Notes: a model not told the origin generated them from the letters alone. Positions 1-9,159 are shown, counted from the first letter of the stretch. The stretch: DNA of 29,549 nucleotides from Chara braunii (GCA_003427395.1 BFEA01000050.1:4061082-4090630); one strand, 5' to 3'. Translations and numbers: made by a program.

Positions 1-102
1 TTTAGCACAGGCCATTTCGGGCCTGTTTTCAAGACAAGCCCTGGTTGAGCTTCAACGCCAGGGTCTGGCACGTTTCGGCATTGGCAAGAGCAGCCTCCTG
101 GA

Positions 103-130
103 CGGGCCAGCACTATATAGGACTGGCCCG
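103..130. repeat. 8-bp inverted repeat enclosing TATATAG
   Basis: CGGGCCAG at 103-110 and CTGGCCCG at 123-130 are perfect reverse complements around a 12-base loop that contains TATATAG (114-120). It may be a promoter-like element or a chance hairpin in GC-rich sequence. No transcript or gene start is evident downstream. Confidence 0.5.
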
Positions 131-259
131 CCCTNCAGGCCGGNAGGTAGTTCCTAGGTACTTCCCAGGCACTTCACGTGCAGTTCAGGAGGCAGGAGGT
201 AGTCTTCAGGATTCGGCAGCAGCACTCTGGAGGAGCGCTGCAGGAGTAGTTGTAGTGCT

Positions 260-329
260 AGCAGTAGTCTTCAGTGCTGGGCGCTAGTAGCATTAGCAGT
301 AGTCTTCAGCGCTGGGCGCCATAGGAGCT
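260..329. repeat. Imperfect 35-bp direct repeat, two units
   Basis: AGCAGTAGTCTTCAG followed by (T/C)GCTGGGCGC occurs at 260 and again at 295, giving two adjacent units of about 35 bp. A partial relative (GGTAGTCTTCAGGA) lies near 197. Function unknown. Confidence 0.5.
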
Positions 330-1402
330 AGAGTAGTACTAGAGAGAGAGAGATTGGGCGGAGGCCAGGGATACTTACCTGCGGCGCCATAGCTCCAGCT
401 TCGCCTTCGAGGCACCTGCAGCACAGCGCCATCTTCACAGGTTAGTACCTGGCACATGAGAGAGAGAGAGTTCTTCTTCTTCCTCTTCTCAGTCCACCAT
501 CTCCCTCTCACCCTCTCGCTACCTGACTTCACTGCATCAGCAGACTATGAGAGAGCGGGCTTGGTGACATTTGGATCCAGACTCGACATTGGGCTTCAGA
601 CATTTTGACAAGGGATTATTTGGGACTTGTAACAAAGACTTGGTGTTGACGACATTCCCATCTCTCCCCCTCTTCTTCGTCTGTTCCCCTCCTCTTCGTC
701 TGTGCATGATTTGGACCTGGCACATTCTTCCTGTGTGTAGCGCCAGGTCCCTTCACACCTTGTGATGAGGATAATGTATGTTTGGTCTGCATTGCAACAT
801 TGATTGGGCTAGTCATTGGGATTCTAGCATTCTGCTGTGCTGTCTTACACACTACGTGCTAGAGGTCAGTCCCGGTCAGGTCAGGACTTGTATCCAAATC
901 TTCCACTGCGCTATAAAACACCATTTTTGTATGTATCAGGATGTACACTGCTTGTTGAGATTTCACTAGCACTGCATTGTCCATTCAGTCCTTTTCATCA
1001 CATTGCGGATCCTTGGTTTTGTATGTACATCGCCCAACTGGGCATGTAACACATCACCAGCAGATCAACAACACTCACAACACAGACTGAGTGTACAAGG
1101 ACAAGACAAGTCTAAAAGGGGGGGCTGCACTAAGTGGGAATTGATAGAGCCTGTCAGATCTAAGGGGTGGGAAGAGTCAAGAATGACAGTCTGCAGTTCC
1201 TGATAGGGGGTAGAGCCATGATCGCAATGGCTGAGTTCCAATAAGGGTTGGGAATTACTGGCAGCCCCAACGGGATTTGGAGCTCGACAACATGCACAAA
1301 GAGAAACAGGCCCTAACTATCTATACCCGCTCTGGTCACTGAGTAGTCGTGGGGTCTATCTGTCAAATTCCTTACTCTGAGAGTGGTCCACGCGACTGAC
1401 AG

Positions 1403-1594
1403 TAGCTACAGTTGGACGTTTTGGCACATAAGCAGCTATGACGTTCAGGGACGCTGGACCCGATTTCCAGCAGGTGCTGCTCCCCACCAATAGATGGAGC
1501 CTCCCCAAGAGTGATAGTGGTGTCTGCTCTTATCAGCACCCCTAGCACTACCGTGGGCCATTCATCCAAAAAAAAAAAAAAAAAAAAAAAAAAA
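1403..1594 (+). mobile_element. SINE-like poly(A)-tailed repeat, copy 1
   Basis: This is the clearest member of a short family found five times in the window. A conserved core starts at 1448 and runs to about 1500. It includes CTGGA (1454-1458), a 7-base loop and TCCAG (1466-1470), a 5-7-5 hairpin with the geometry of a tRNA T-arm. A conserved tail with TGCTCTTATCAGCACCCCTA follows, then 27 A residues (1568-1594). TAGCTACAGTTGG at 1403-1415 resembles a pol III box A with one extra base. The tRNA-derived SINE reading is inference; the 5' end is uncertain. Confidence 0.5.
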
Positions 1595-2530
1595 GCAAAG
1601 AATTTGAAGCATGGGGTTAGAGGGAGTGTTATTTGTTAGGGTCCTCAGCCCCCGGCTTAAGGGACCTGGTCAAGACAAGTACAGTAGCTGTAGCCTCTTG
1701 GATTTACTCCCCAGATCAGTTATGTCTCTGGTTCAGAAAGAGGCGAGTTTACAATAGTAGGTAGGGATGTAGGGTAGTTTAGTAGTATTAGGTTTGCAGC
1801 CTTTGGGCGGCAGGGTTTACTGCAACAAAAATATTTCTGGCAGGTGGTTGGTGGGAACGAGAGGTTTTTGTTAACATTGGCACCAGTTCTTGTTTTCCTG
1901 TGTGTTGTTTTCCTGTGAGTAGGATTTTGGTAACTGTACAGGAAATGGTAGTACCGTAGTAGGTAATCTGATTAGGATCTTGGTACTCGCACAGGGTAGG
2001 ATAGTGTACGTTATTCGCCGTAGGCAGAGTACTCCGCAGTTAAGTAGGTGATTTTGGAGCCAGGACCGATGCTTCCAGATACCTGTTTGGAACCGGGGAG
2101 ACCGGGGAGTAATGTAGAGGGGGACCAAGAGAGGGAGAAGCAGATGGGACATAGAAAGACATGATGGGGGGAACACACTGAGCGCAAGGTGAGAATATGA
2201 CAGGAAACTACGGGGAGATGAAAGAAGGAAGGACCATCCGACTGGGGCGGCGAGAAGGCAATTCGGAGCCACCCCGTAAGAGCGAGGCAGTAAACGGGAG
2301 ACCATGGGAGTCAAGATATGAAGACAAAGGAGCACAAGAATGATGATGACAACGGGAAGGTAGACAAGAGACGACCAGCAAGCGTCAGAGATCAGGCCGC
2401 ACGATGGTGAGCTCCTCCTTGGCCGGCAAGCCTGCTGTTGCGTGGCATAAGGCCTCAAAAGCCCTACTGGGCCCCTATTTGCAAAAGCGTCGGCCGCCCT
2501 AAGTGAGGGCAAGCTCGACAGACGACAAGA
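1595..2530. other. Unassigned region, no supported gene
   Basis: The sequence is GT-rich with TTAGGG-like words (for example around 1613 and 1635), then purine-rich from about 2090. The minus strand is open for 213 codons (2512 to 1871). Its product is Leu/Ser/Pro-rich and looks like the antisense of purine-rich DNA rather than a known protein. It may be an old retroelement 3' region, but nothing identifies it. Confidence 0.4.
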
Positions 2531-3123
2531 GGCCTATTTTGGACTACTTCGCAGCTGGGGAAAATTCAGGCAGTTGCGTAGCGCCAGTTGGTTGAAAGCG
2601 CCCAGGCCCTGATCTCATTTATCAAATGCATCTGAGTCAGGCCCTGGGCGAGATATGCAGCGTGGACCCAACTCAGGCTACGAGCAGTTGGGCAGGGGTA
2701 ACTGTCACAGGCCCTGGGCCTGATCCGTTTGGACTGGGGCTCAGCCTCTCTGGGCCTACCGGAAGCTTCTGGGCAGGGGCCCAGCTCAGCCAGGCTGCAC
2801 GCAAGGCAGGCAGGCCACTTCCATTTAGGAAAGGGCCTGCCCACGCATTCGGCATTCGGGCACTGGTTGCATGCTGCACAAGCGCTGCTGCGCTAACGCT
2901 GGCCAGCACTCACGTGCTCACGGGCGAGCAGGAAGGAGCAGGCCGCCACAGCCGAGCTGCGCTGCTGTATGCTGGATGGGGCGCAGGGTGGTCGTTGGGT
3001 GCATGTGGCATCTGTGTGTTGGGGATCGAGGTTGTGAGTGATACGAGAGACTGGTGCTTGAGGCGACGGCATTGAGCGAGATCTGCTCGTACTTCGGGAA
3101 GCTGTTGACGTCATCAGCGGCAT
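2531..3123. other. GC-rich segment, unassigned
   Basis: This block is clearly more GC-rich than its flanks. It repeats words such as CAGGCCCTGGGC (near 2638 and 2708) and GGGCAGGGG (near 2690 and 2772). The plus strand is open for 149 codons (2626-3075) with an Ala/Gly/Leu-rich product, as GC-rich DNA often gives; no motif is recognised. The compositional jump suggests an inserted or CpG-island-like piece, but no boundaries or target duplications could be defined. Confidence 0.3.
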
Positions 3124-3696
3124 TGTAGATAGGCTAGATAGGATCTGCCATTTGTAGTCTGGGTGCCGAGCGCCAGATAGGATTTCGACATTGGTTCTTC
3201 GTTGATGATGATGAAACTAATCCAACATTGTCAATTATGAGCTTTTGCTGTGTTCGTATTTGGTGGAACTCGTGATGCAATTCGGCTATTGGTTCGAGGT
3301 CACGACTATCTGGTCTCATGTGTATGATGCTGTTTGATTTCTGAAGTTCGCTATCGCTCATTTTCCTTGCACTATCTGCGACCCGGACTGTGAACGCTTC
3401 TAACCACATCTTCTCCCCTTCCTCATGCCCCTACTATGCCTCAACTCCTCCCTCCCACCCGCTCACGAACACGGCTACACCATCGCATCTTACTCTGAAC
3501 AGTGAATACCTAATTTCATCCCTGAGAATCCCTTCAACTGGAGAAACAAATATTGATACTTAGCACCACGCAGAACACCTTGTGCACGTGAATACCTATA
3601 CCTAAACTAATATTGGTATGCTTTCACTGACACAAGCCCTGAGCAGAATACCTTGTCCACTCAAGTGCGCATGCACTGACACGAATTGATTGGTAC
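3124..3696. other. Unassigned region upstream of LINE A
   Basis: No supported gene. The stretch becomes pyrimidine-rich from about 3405 (many CCTCC and CACC words). It could include the 5' untranslated part of LINE A, whose 5' boundary cannot be set from one copy. Confidence 0.35.
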
Positions 3697-4896
3697 TTGC
3701 ACGATCATCCGCAATCACACAAGTACACATACACCACTGAGATAAGTACATCCAAAGCTGCAGATGGGGAACCACGTCCCCCGCCCGGGGAAAGATTGGG
3801 ATCTGATACACAATCCTCGCCTTCCCGGCAGACCAATCCCCGGCCCCCAAACGGGCCCCCAAACTGCCCTGCAACCCAACCCGGGCCAACGATTAGCTAC
3901 AGACCAAAAGGGGTTTGGGCCAACGGGCTCGGTTCTAAGCTACCAGAGGGGACACCTGGACACACAGAGACCCGGGGAGAACAAGAACACCTGACGGCGC
4001 AGACGAACCGACAAACAAACGAGGGGGGGAAAAACCAAGACAAGGGCCTGGGAGGATCCGCAGATGCACGAGCACTGACGACGGCCCTGGCAGCGGCAGG
4101 CAACAACGGGGATGGAGACCCATTTGCGCTGGATCCCATAGGTTTAATGAGAGCTCACTTCATACAGAAGCTCCACGTTAAGCCCATCAGGAAATTTATA
4201 GAAAAAGATGGTTTTATATTCCCACATGCTATCTTCTCGCCACAGGCAATAGCCAACAGAGACATGATCTAAAACGCGGTCCAGATCATCTTTGCGAGTG
4301 ATGCAATGAGCTGCCCTGTCAATGACAAACTCAGATGGATCACTGGTAAACTGAGGACAAATAAAATAGATCAACAAGCAGTCCACGACCATTTTCTGAT
4401 TGAGACAGTGGACGCATGTTCAGTGACAGCCATCACCATCCATGCGATTGACAGAGTGAACCTGCTAAAGATGAAAAATCTCAACTTCAGGGGGCGACCA
4501 GTCGAAATTTGACCATGGGAACCCCAGAACCCGGTCACGGCATACCGGAGAAGACAGCAGCTGATGAACAACCATTGTTGGGTTGAGTTTCGATTTGCGC
4601 CACTATGTGTCCAAGGGGCAATCCTGGCTGACCTGCAGCAAATTGCACCAGTCTTGGGGTACATCAATGGCCTCCCTCAGGCACTTCTGAAGCTTGACGA
4701 CTCTCTGCTGGTGGCAGTTGATTGGGATCCGAACAGGGGATTCCCGGTCAGTGGCCAATGGTCGTTTGCGCACTCAAGCAGGAACTTCACGGTTCAAGTT
4801 AGTCATCCCCAAGATCCCTGGTGCTATGCTTGTAAGATCAGAGGGCACCTATGCACTGATCTGCAATGTCCCAATTACTGGGACAATCAAACATAA
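3697..4896 (+). pseudogene. LINE A ORF1 (gag-like, DUF4283-type layout with zinc knuckle)
   Basis: One frame stays readable from 3697 to 4896 apart from in-frame stops TAA at 4270-4272 and TGA at 4510-4512; a final TAA lies at 4894-4896. The N-terminal 140 or so residues are Pro/Gln/Gly-rich and probably disordered. The middle (about 4140-4800) has the layout of plant LINE ORF1 proteins: a hydrophobic core, WVEFRFAPL (near 4580), then an LLVAVDWDP block. It ends in a zinc knuckle, WCYACKIRGHLCTDLQCP (4819-4872), with spacing C-x2-C-x4-H-x6-C, two residues longer than the usual x4. Such proteins bind element RNA. The DUF4283 assignment rests on layout and needs a profile search. The start codon is arbitrary. 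Confidence 0.6.
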
Positions 4897-6803
4897 AACC
4901 ACATCCGGATGGACCGGGGAGGTGGGTATCTGAAGATAAGTCATACCACGGCTGGGTTTTCTATCGGAAAGCCATTAAAACCCTGGGAGTCTGGAAATGG
5001 GAAAGAGAAGGACCCCCGTCTCCCTCACCGACAAACACACTTGCACGCAACAGCTACTCCAGGGGAAGACAGGAAAGACAAAGAAGCACAGAAGAACCCA
5101 CCCCCACAACTGGGGGGACACAGGCTGACACACAGCAATGGGCCCCCAGGATGACGCCGCAGGGGCACCAACAAGCAAACCACCCGCAAGCGATCCAACT
5201 GGAGCAGAACCCTCAACAGCAGCACCCGCAGCAATGGCAACAACAGAACAAACAGCAGCTGGACCATCAGCAGCAGCAGCAGAAACGGCAGATGCAACCA
5301 CAAAAACAAACGCAAGACCAGCGGCAAATACGCCAAACGCAGCCGCACCAGACACAGCAGAACATACAGCAGCAACAACACGGGCAGATGTCGCAACAGC
5401 AGCAGCAGCAGATGAGCCAGCCAGCTGCGCAGCCCGAACATGATCATCATCAAAAGGGGCTGAGCCAGCCGCAAGAACAGTCGCAACACCAGCTGCACCA
5501 GACACAACAGAACCCACAGCCGCAGCGACACCGGCAGATACAGCAGCAGAACCCTCAGACACAGAAGTGCACAATGCAGCCGAAGCAGCAGCAGCAGCAC
5601 ACGATCTGGCCTGTTACACAGCCTAAAATCGACCCCGCCCCCCGGCAGCTCCTACCATCTCCAATGACAGAAACACAGCAACCAGTTCAACAGAGCTGCC
5701 AGTTGAACCATTTGCAAAATGGGCAGCAAGGACCGGTAGATGTACCAGAGGCTAAACAGAACGAGGGACAACAAACGCAACAACAACTGCAGATCCAAAC
5801 CGTTCAATTGACGGATCAGATGAGAACTAAGGACCAGCAGCCGAGTGAGACTGTACAACATCAACTGCGGCAACAGCAGCAACTGGACCACCAGCTCAAA
5901 TTGAATAGTAACCAGCCTGGACCACCACGGACCACGGCGACATTATTGAGAAGAAGAGCGGCGGTGTATCTATGGACAATTAAAGTTACCATTTCAAGCT
6001 TTATATCCAAAGTGGCTTGGAAATATGTCACTAGACCAAAGAGTCAGGGAGGGTTGGGGATTCTAGACCCGGATACCCAACTCAAGGCGCTACAAACCAA
6101 GTGGGTAACTAGGCTAATATCCCAACACAAGTTATCATGGACCCCTCTAGTTCTGCATAGGATAAGACAAATGGCCAAATATAAAACGCCTCAGAATATG
6201 TCGGGTTTGTTTTGGGTAATGTGCAGCAATTGGGCTAGGGTGGGCAGAAGCGAAAGGGGTAATGAGGAGGCGGAGGAAGAGGCTAGAAGGACATCCTATT
6301 GGGGACAATTGCTGAAGTTATGGAAAGATATCTTTCCGGAAAAAGTCAAGGAGCCTAACACGAGAGAAGAAGTGATTCGACAACCTTTATTCTGCAACCC
6401 GAGCATTAAGGACGGGCAAGGGAAGCCGCTAACACTGCCGGTGAAGGATGCAAAGTGGGGAAAGTGGCTAGAGCACGGGCTGTGGCAGGTAAAGCACATC
6501 TGGGAAGAAAAGGAAAATAGATGGAAAACAATCGAAGAACTGAGGGCACACTTAAAAGGATGCCACAGACTATCTAACAACCGTGAGATTGTATTGGGAG
6601 CTATACCGCAAGGATGGATGCAACTGCTACAGCAGGGTATACTCCACCCTCCCAACACTACTTCTCTCTTGGACATGGCATCCAAAGTACCGATCGTCAT
6701 TCTCAAACAGTACCTGCGGAAGGTCAGGGTGGTGGAGACAGATGAATTCACAATATTCAATCCATCGGTACCACTGGAAGATTTGGAAGTGGATCCAGCA
6801 TAA
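4866..6803 (+). pseudogene. LINE A fused frame: Gln-rich linker joined to RT C-terminal tail (645 codons)
   Basis: This frame overlaps the end of ORF1 in a different phase. It runs through a Gln-rich stretch (about residues 95-355) into RT tail sequence: YLW and VAWKYVTRPKSQGGLGILDP (about residues 360-415), then RQPLF (near 6379). LINE B has matching blocks, YLWRGN, VAWEVVTQPRIKGGLRIVDP and RQPLF, in the same order. All RT catalytic motifs and the endonuclease are missing between the two parts, so the seam near 5907-5940 is a deletion junction. The frame ends at TAA 6801-6803, but the same phase reopens at once and continues to 7592. It may be a decayed deletion product that stays open by chance, or an expressed fusion; nothing here shows expression. 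Confidence 0.6.
5150..5930 (+). repeat. CAG/CAA/GCA-rich coding low-complexity tract
   Basis: The tract is dominated by CAG, CAA and ACA trinucleotides with little perfect tandem order. In the phase of the long frame it encodes a Gln-rich segment; in another phase (5138-5443) it encodes an Ala/Thr/Pro-rich segment of 101 residues with no stop. Both minus-strand phases are also open for about 190 codons, a side effect of the triplet bias. The ancestral phase is therefore ambiguous. Confidence 0.7.
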
Positions 6804-7592
6804 TGGGCCTGGAACATAAGAAGCGGAGAAACAGGAGCAGCAAGAAGAATCAACATCCTGCATTATACCACCAGAATTGGGTATAAGTTGAGGAGGCGTT
6901 CTCATGCACTTATGCCGCATTTGCTGAAGCGTTGGGAGAAGAGAGTAGGGGTTCCCCGCAATCAATTAGGTAAAATACCATGGCCAAGCATTGCGGCCAT
7001 ACGTCTGGGTTTAGTCAGAAGCATGCAATGGCTAATAGCTCATGTGGCACTTCCTGTTAATGTGTGGTTGAATGAGCGTAGAAGCTTGAGGCAGAGAAAT
7101 CCGGAGAGCACGGAATGCAGAGTGTGTCAGGGGGGAATCCCAGAAACCGTGCAACATTACCTCATAGAATGTGAGGAAGCAATCACGATATGGGGAGAAG
7201 CAAGGACTATATGGGGCCAGATCTCAAAGGCTAAGTTCCCTGAATCCAAGATAAGTCTATTACCGGGTCTCCAAATTTCGAAACATTGGCAGACTTTTGA
7301 GAAGCATATGTATAAATTGATACGTCAATATTGTCTCTGGACCATTTGGAAGCATCGGTGCCAAATTACGATTGAAGGTCGGCCAATGCACATGCAGGAA
7401 GCAAGGGAGATATTCTTCACACTGCTTGAAACGGATCTGTGGGCTCAATGGAAAGCAGGAAGGAAGCAAATACATTTCCGACCAGAGCAAGAGGAAGAGA
7501 TAATGAAACGCTTTAATCAGAATATTTTGGGACAGGGAGCGGTGGCAGCCATAAGTGGAAGTAATTTAATGTTTAAATGGAGAGGGACGTAG
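6804..7592 (+). pseudogene. LINE A ORF2 C-terminus with zf-RVT motif
   Basis: It continues in the phase of the preceding frame after TAA 6801-6803. The zf-RVT-type motif CRVCQGGIPETVQHYLIEC (about 7114-7173) has spacing C-x2-C, then H-x4-C, followed by a Trp eight residues later, as in plant LINE ORF2 C-termini. Upstream, YTTRIGYKL and the block ending in HVALPV correspond to YTVKNGYRI and HRCLPT in LINE B. Downstream, CLWTIWKHRC matches MLLVAWRMRC in LINE B. The function of zf-RVT is not firmly known; binding of the template RNA is usually proposed. The frame ends at TAG 7590-7592. Confidence 0.7.
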
Positions 7593-7958
7593 AAGGGTGC
7601 AAAGTAATATGAGTCAAGGGTTTAGGGTTTAAGGACAAAAGGGAAGAGTTTAGGAGTTACGGGCTTCACGCATCGAATCTGCGCTTACGGGTTAGGTTGT
7701 TAGGGCTATTAGTCAGACGGTAAAAGTTGTAGGCAGGAGATGATTAGGGGGGGACCACAACAGGGGATGCAGAGTCTGGTCTGACGCAAAGATAACAAGT
7801 TGGTTTTTGGGAAGACAAGGAGGGGGAGGGGTAGAAAAGGTTGAGGGCCCTTCTAGCTTTTCAAGTTCTAGCTGGCAGGTTCCGGGAGTGGACCTGAGAG
7901 GAAAGGGTATACCTGGGCTGTAGAAGTATACGGGGCAAAAAAAAAAAAAAAAAAAAAA
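7593..7958 (+). other. LINE A 3' untranslated region and poly(A)
   Basis: Non-coding, purine-rich sequence ending in 22 A residues (7937-7958). CAAGGGTTTAGGGTTTAAGG at 7615-7634 contains nearly two plant-type telomere units (TTTAGGG) and recurs exactly at 8104-8123. A looser TTACGGGTTAGG lies near 7685. No canonical AATAAA is evident just before the tail. Confidence 0.65.
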
Positions 7959-8481
7959 GGAAGGGATTCAGGGTTGAGAGTCGAAGGAAGGGTTTAGGGG
8001 TTAAGGGTTATAATCAGGTGAAAACAGGGAGAGTTTTAGGGTATAGGAGAGGTAATTTCTAACTGGACGTCTTGGAACAGATAAATCAGGACAGTATTAA
8101 GACCAAGGGTTTAGGGTTTAAGGCTTAGACAGAAACAAGGCAAATGCTGTTATAGAGTTATAGAGGCTTCAAAAGGCGCATAAGTGTTCCAGAATGCTCT
8201 TGCATAATCATAGCTAACTGACAGCTTCATAGCTGAGAGGAGCAGATCTGGGATCAGACAGATTGGCAGGCAGAGTTAGTACAGGCNAGATTAGGCAGGG
8301 GTGAGAGGNGGTACATCCTTCCTCAGGGAAGTAATCAATGCTGCCCGCTCGGGCCTCTCAGCCATAATGCGGAGGAGCGTGTGTGAGTCTTTTATGTAAT
8401 CCATATCGACTTGCCGGGGGAATAAGAACCAGACTGTCGCTCCCCAGAATGGTAGGAGCCAGAACCGTGAGGTTCTGTTTG

Positions 8482-8509
<28 letters not shown>
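7959..8509 (+). mobile_element. 5'-truncated LINE-like 3' end with poly(A)
   Basis: Directly after LINE A's poly(A) comes another non-coding piece that ends in its own 28 A residues (8482-8509). It carries telomere-like words at 7988-8009 and 8104-8123; the latter is identical over 20 bases to one in the LINE A 3' region. This suggests the 3' end of a related element without any coding part. Ambiguous bases lie at 8287 and 8309. No coding frame is supported here. Confidence 0.5.
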
Positions 8510-8513
<4 letters not shown>

Positions 8514-9121
8514 CCAGCCTGGACCACAGCAGGGGCCAAGCCAGCAGCTGGTGGAGACTGCCGCAGCTGGCACTCACAATATGACAGACAACCCGGCTGA
8601 GGATGGATGACATTGGACTGCAGAAGGCGGAGCAGTGGCAGAACAAAATCACACAACTCTGCACCCGAGAACCAGAGGAAGTAGGAGGTGCAGAGACCCA
8701 TCAGACTGATGACAGGTCGACCCGACCACTAGAACCACAGTTGAACGGGCCTGACAGCAGAAAACACAGTCTCCCCAAAGAATCAGACGAAGGGAAAAAG
8801 GCTGGGCAGCCTGGACCCCCCCGCCCTGCGTCTGAACTCCCTGTAACTATGGAAGGGGTCGAGATTGCCGCAGAAGATACAATGAGCCCGTTGCCTATGT
8901 ATCAAGAAGGCCCAGTTGCAGGACCTGCTGATAATGTCGAAACCAATGTGATGATACCGCTGGGTAGTACGCCCTCCCCACTGGTCCCCCAAGGGGTGGG
9001 TTGCGGAATTGGTTGCGGAATTGGTTGCGGAATTGGTTGCGGAATTGGTTGCGGAATTGGAATCGCTGTCGGAATGCATCCTGGGGTTAGTTTGAACTTG
9101 GGGACCACAGCCCCATCGTAG
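8510..9121 (+). pseudogene. LINE B ORF1-region fragment with GCGI repeat
   Basis: The first readable part (8510-8608) encodes SNQPGPQQGPSQQL and so on; the phase then shifts near 8603 and stays open to 9121. The product is hydrophilic, rich in Pro, Gly, Glu and Thr, with PRPASELP near 8825, and ends in five exact GCGI repeats (8999-9058). SNQPGP also occurs in LINE A just before its deletion seam, so this is probably the disordered linker of ORF1 after the zinc knuckle. No folded domain is recognised. The ATG at 8603 is probably internal, not a true start. Confidence 0.45.
8999..9058 (+). repeat. Perfect 12-bp tandem repeat, five units
   Basis: GGTTGCGGAATT is repeated five times without a mismatch, encoding Gly-Cys-Gly-Ile in the surrounding frame. 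Perfect identity of all five units points to recent expansion in an otherwise decaying element. Confidence 0.9.
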
Positions 9122-9159
9122 GGAAACAGCAGCCCCATCAGAATCAATACTGCATTGCT

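Larger units (their letters stand above)
1..1402. other. Unassigned region, no supported gene
   Basis: No open frame here looks like a real protein; all are short (under 80 residues) and of mixed composition. The stretch holds an inverted repeat around a TATATAG (103-130), a 35-bp direct repeat (260-329), short GA runs (345-356 and 460-470) and a G run (about 1118-1127). Single ambiguous bases lie at 135 and 144. On the minus strand, 371-382 reads as a perfect 5' splice donor (CAG then GTAAGT), but no matching exon structure could be shown. It could be retroelement 5' sequence or plain intergenic DNA. Confidence 0.4.
3697..7958 (+). mobile_element. LINE A: internally deleted L1-like retrotransposon
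   Basis: The element reads ORF1 (3697-4896), a Gln-rich stretch (about 5150-5930), a reverse transcriptase C-terminal tail (about 5940-6800), a zf-RVT motif (about 7114-7173), a stop at 7592, a 3' region, and a tail of 22 A residues (7937-7958). The APE endonuclease and RT catalytic motifs, which LINE B keeps, are absent, so this is an internal deletion derivative and not merely 5' truncated. The order of the tail blocks (YLW...GGLxIxDP, RQPLF, C-C-H-C) is the same as in LINE B. It cannot be autonomous. The 5' limit is uncertain; no target-site duplication was found by eye. Confidence 0.75.

Noticed and set aside
1871-2512. Minus-strand open frame of 213 codons
   Set aside because: Leu/Ser/Pro-rich product with no motif; it is antisense to purine-rich DNA and has no sign of coding constraint.
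3157-3175. Possible LTR-retrotransposon primer-binding site (TGGGTGCCGAGCGCC)
   Set aside because: It matches the initiator tRNA-Met complement at only about eight of twelve positions, and no LTR pair or polyprotein is present.
4975-5600. Two long minus-strand frames (Ala/Val-rich and Leu-rich)
   Set aside because: They are antisense readings of the CAG/GCA-rich tract and exist only because of the triplet bias.
7615-7634. True telomere array
   Set aside because: Under two TTTAGGG units; only a short telomere-like word within a 3' region.
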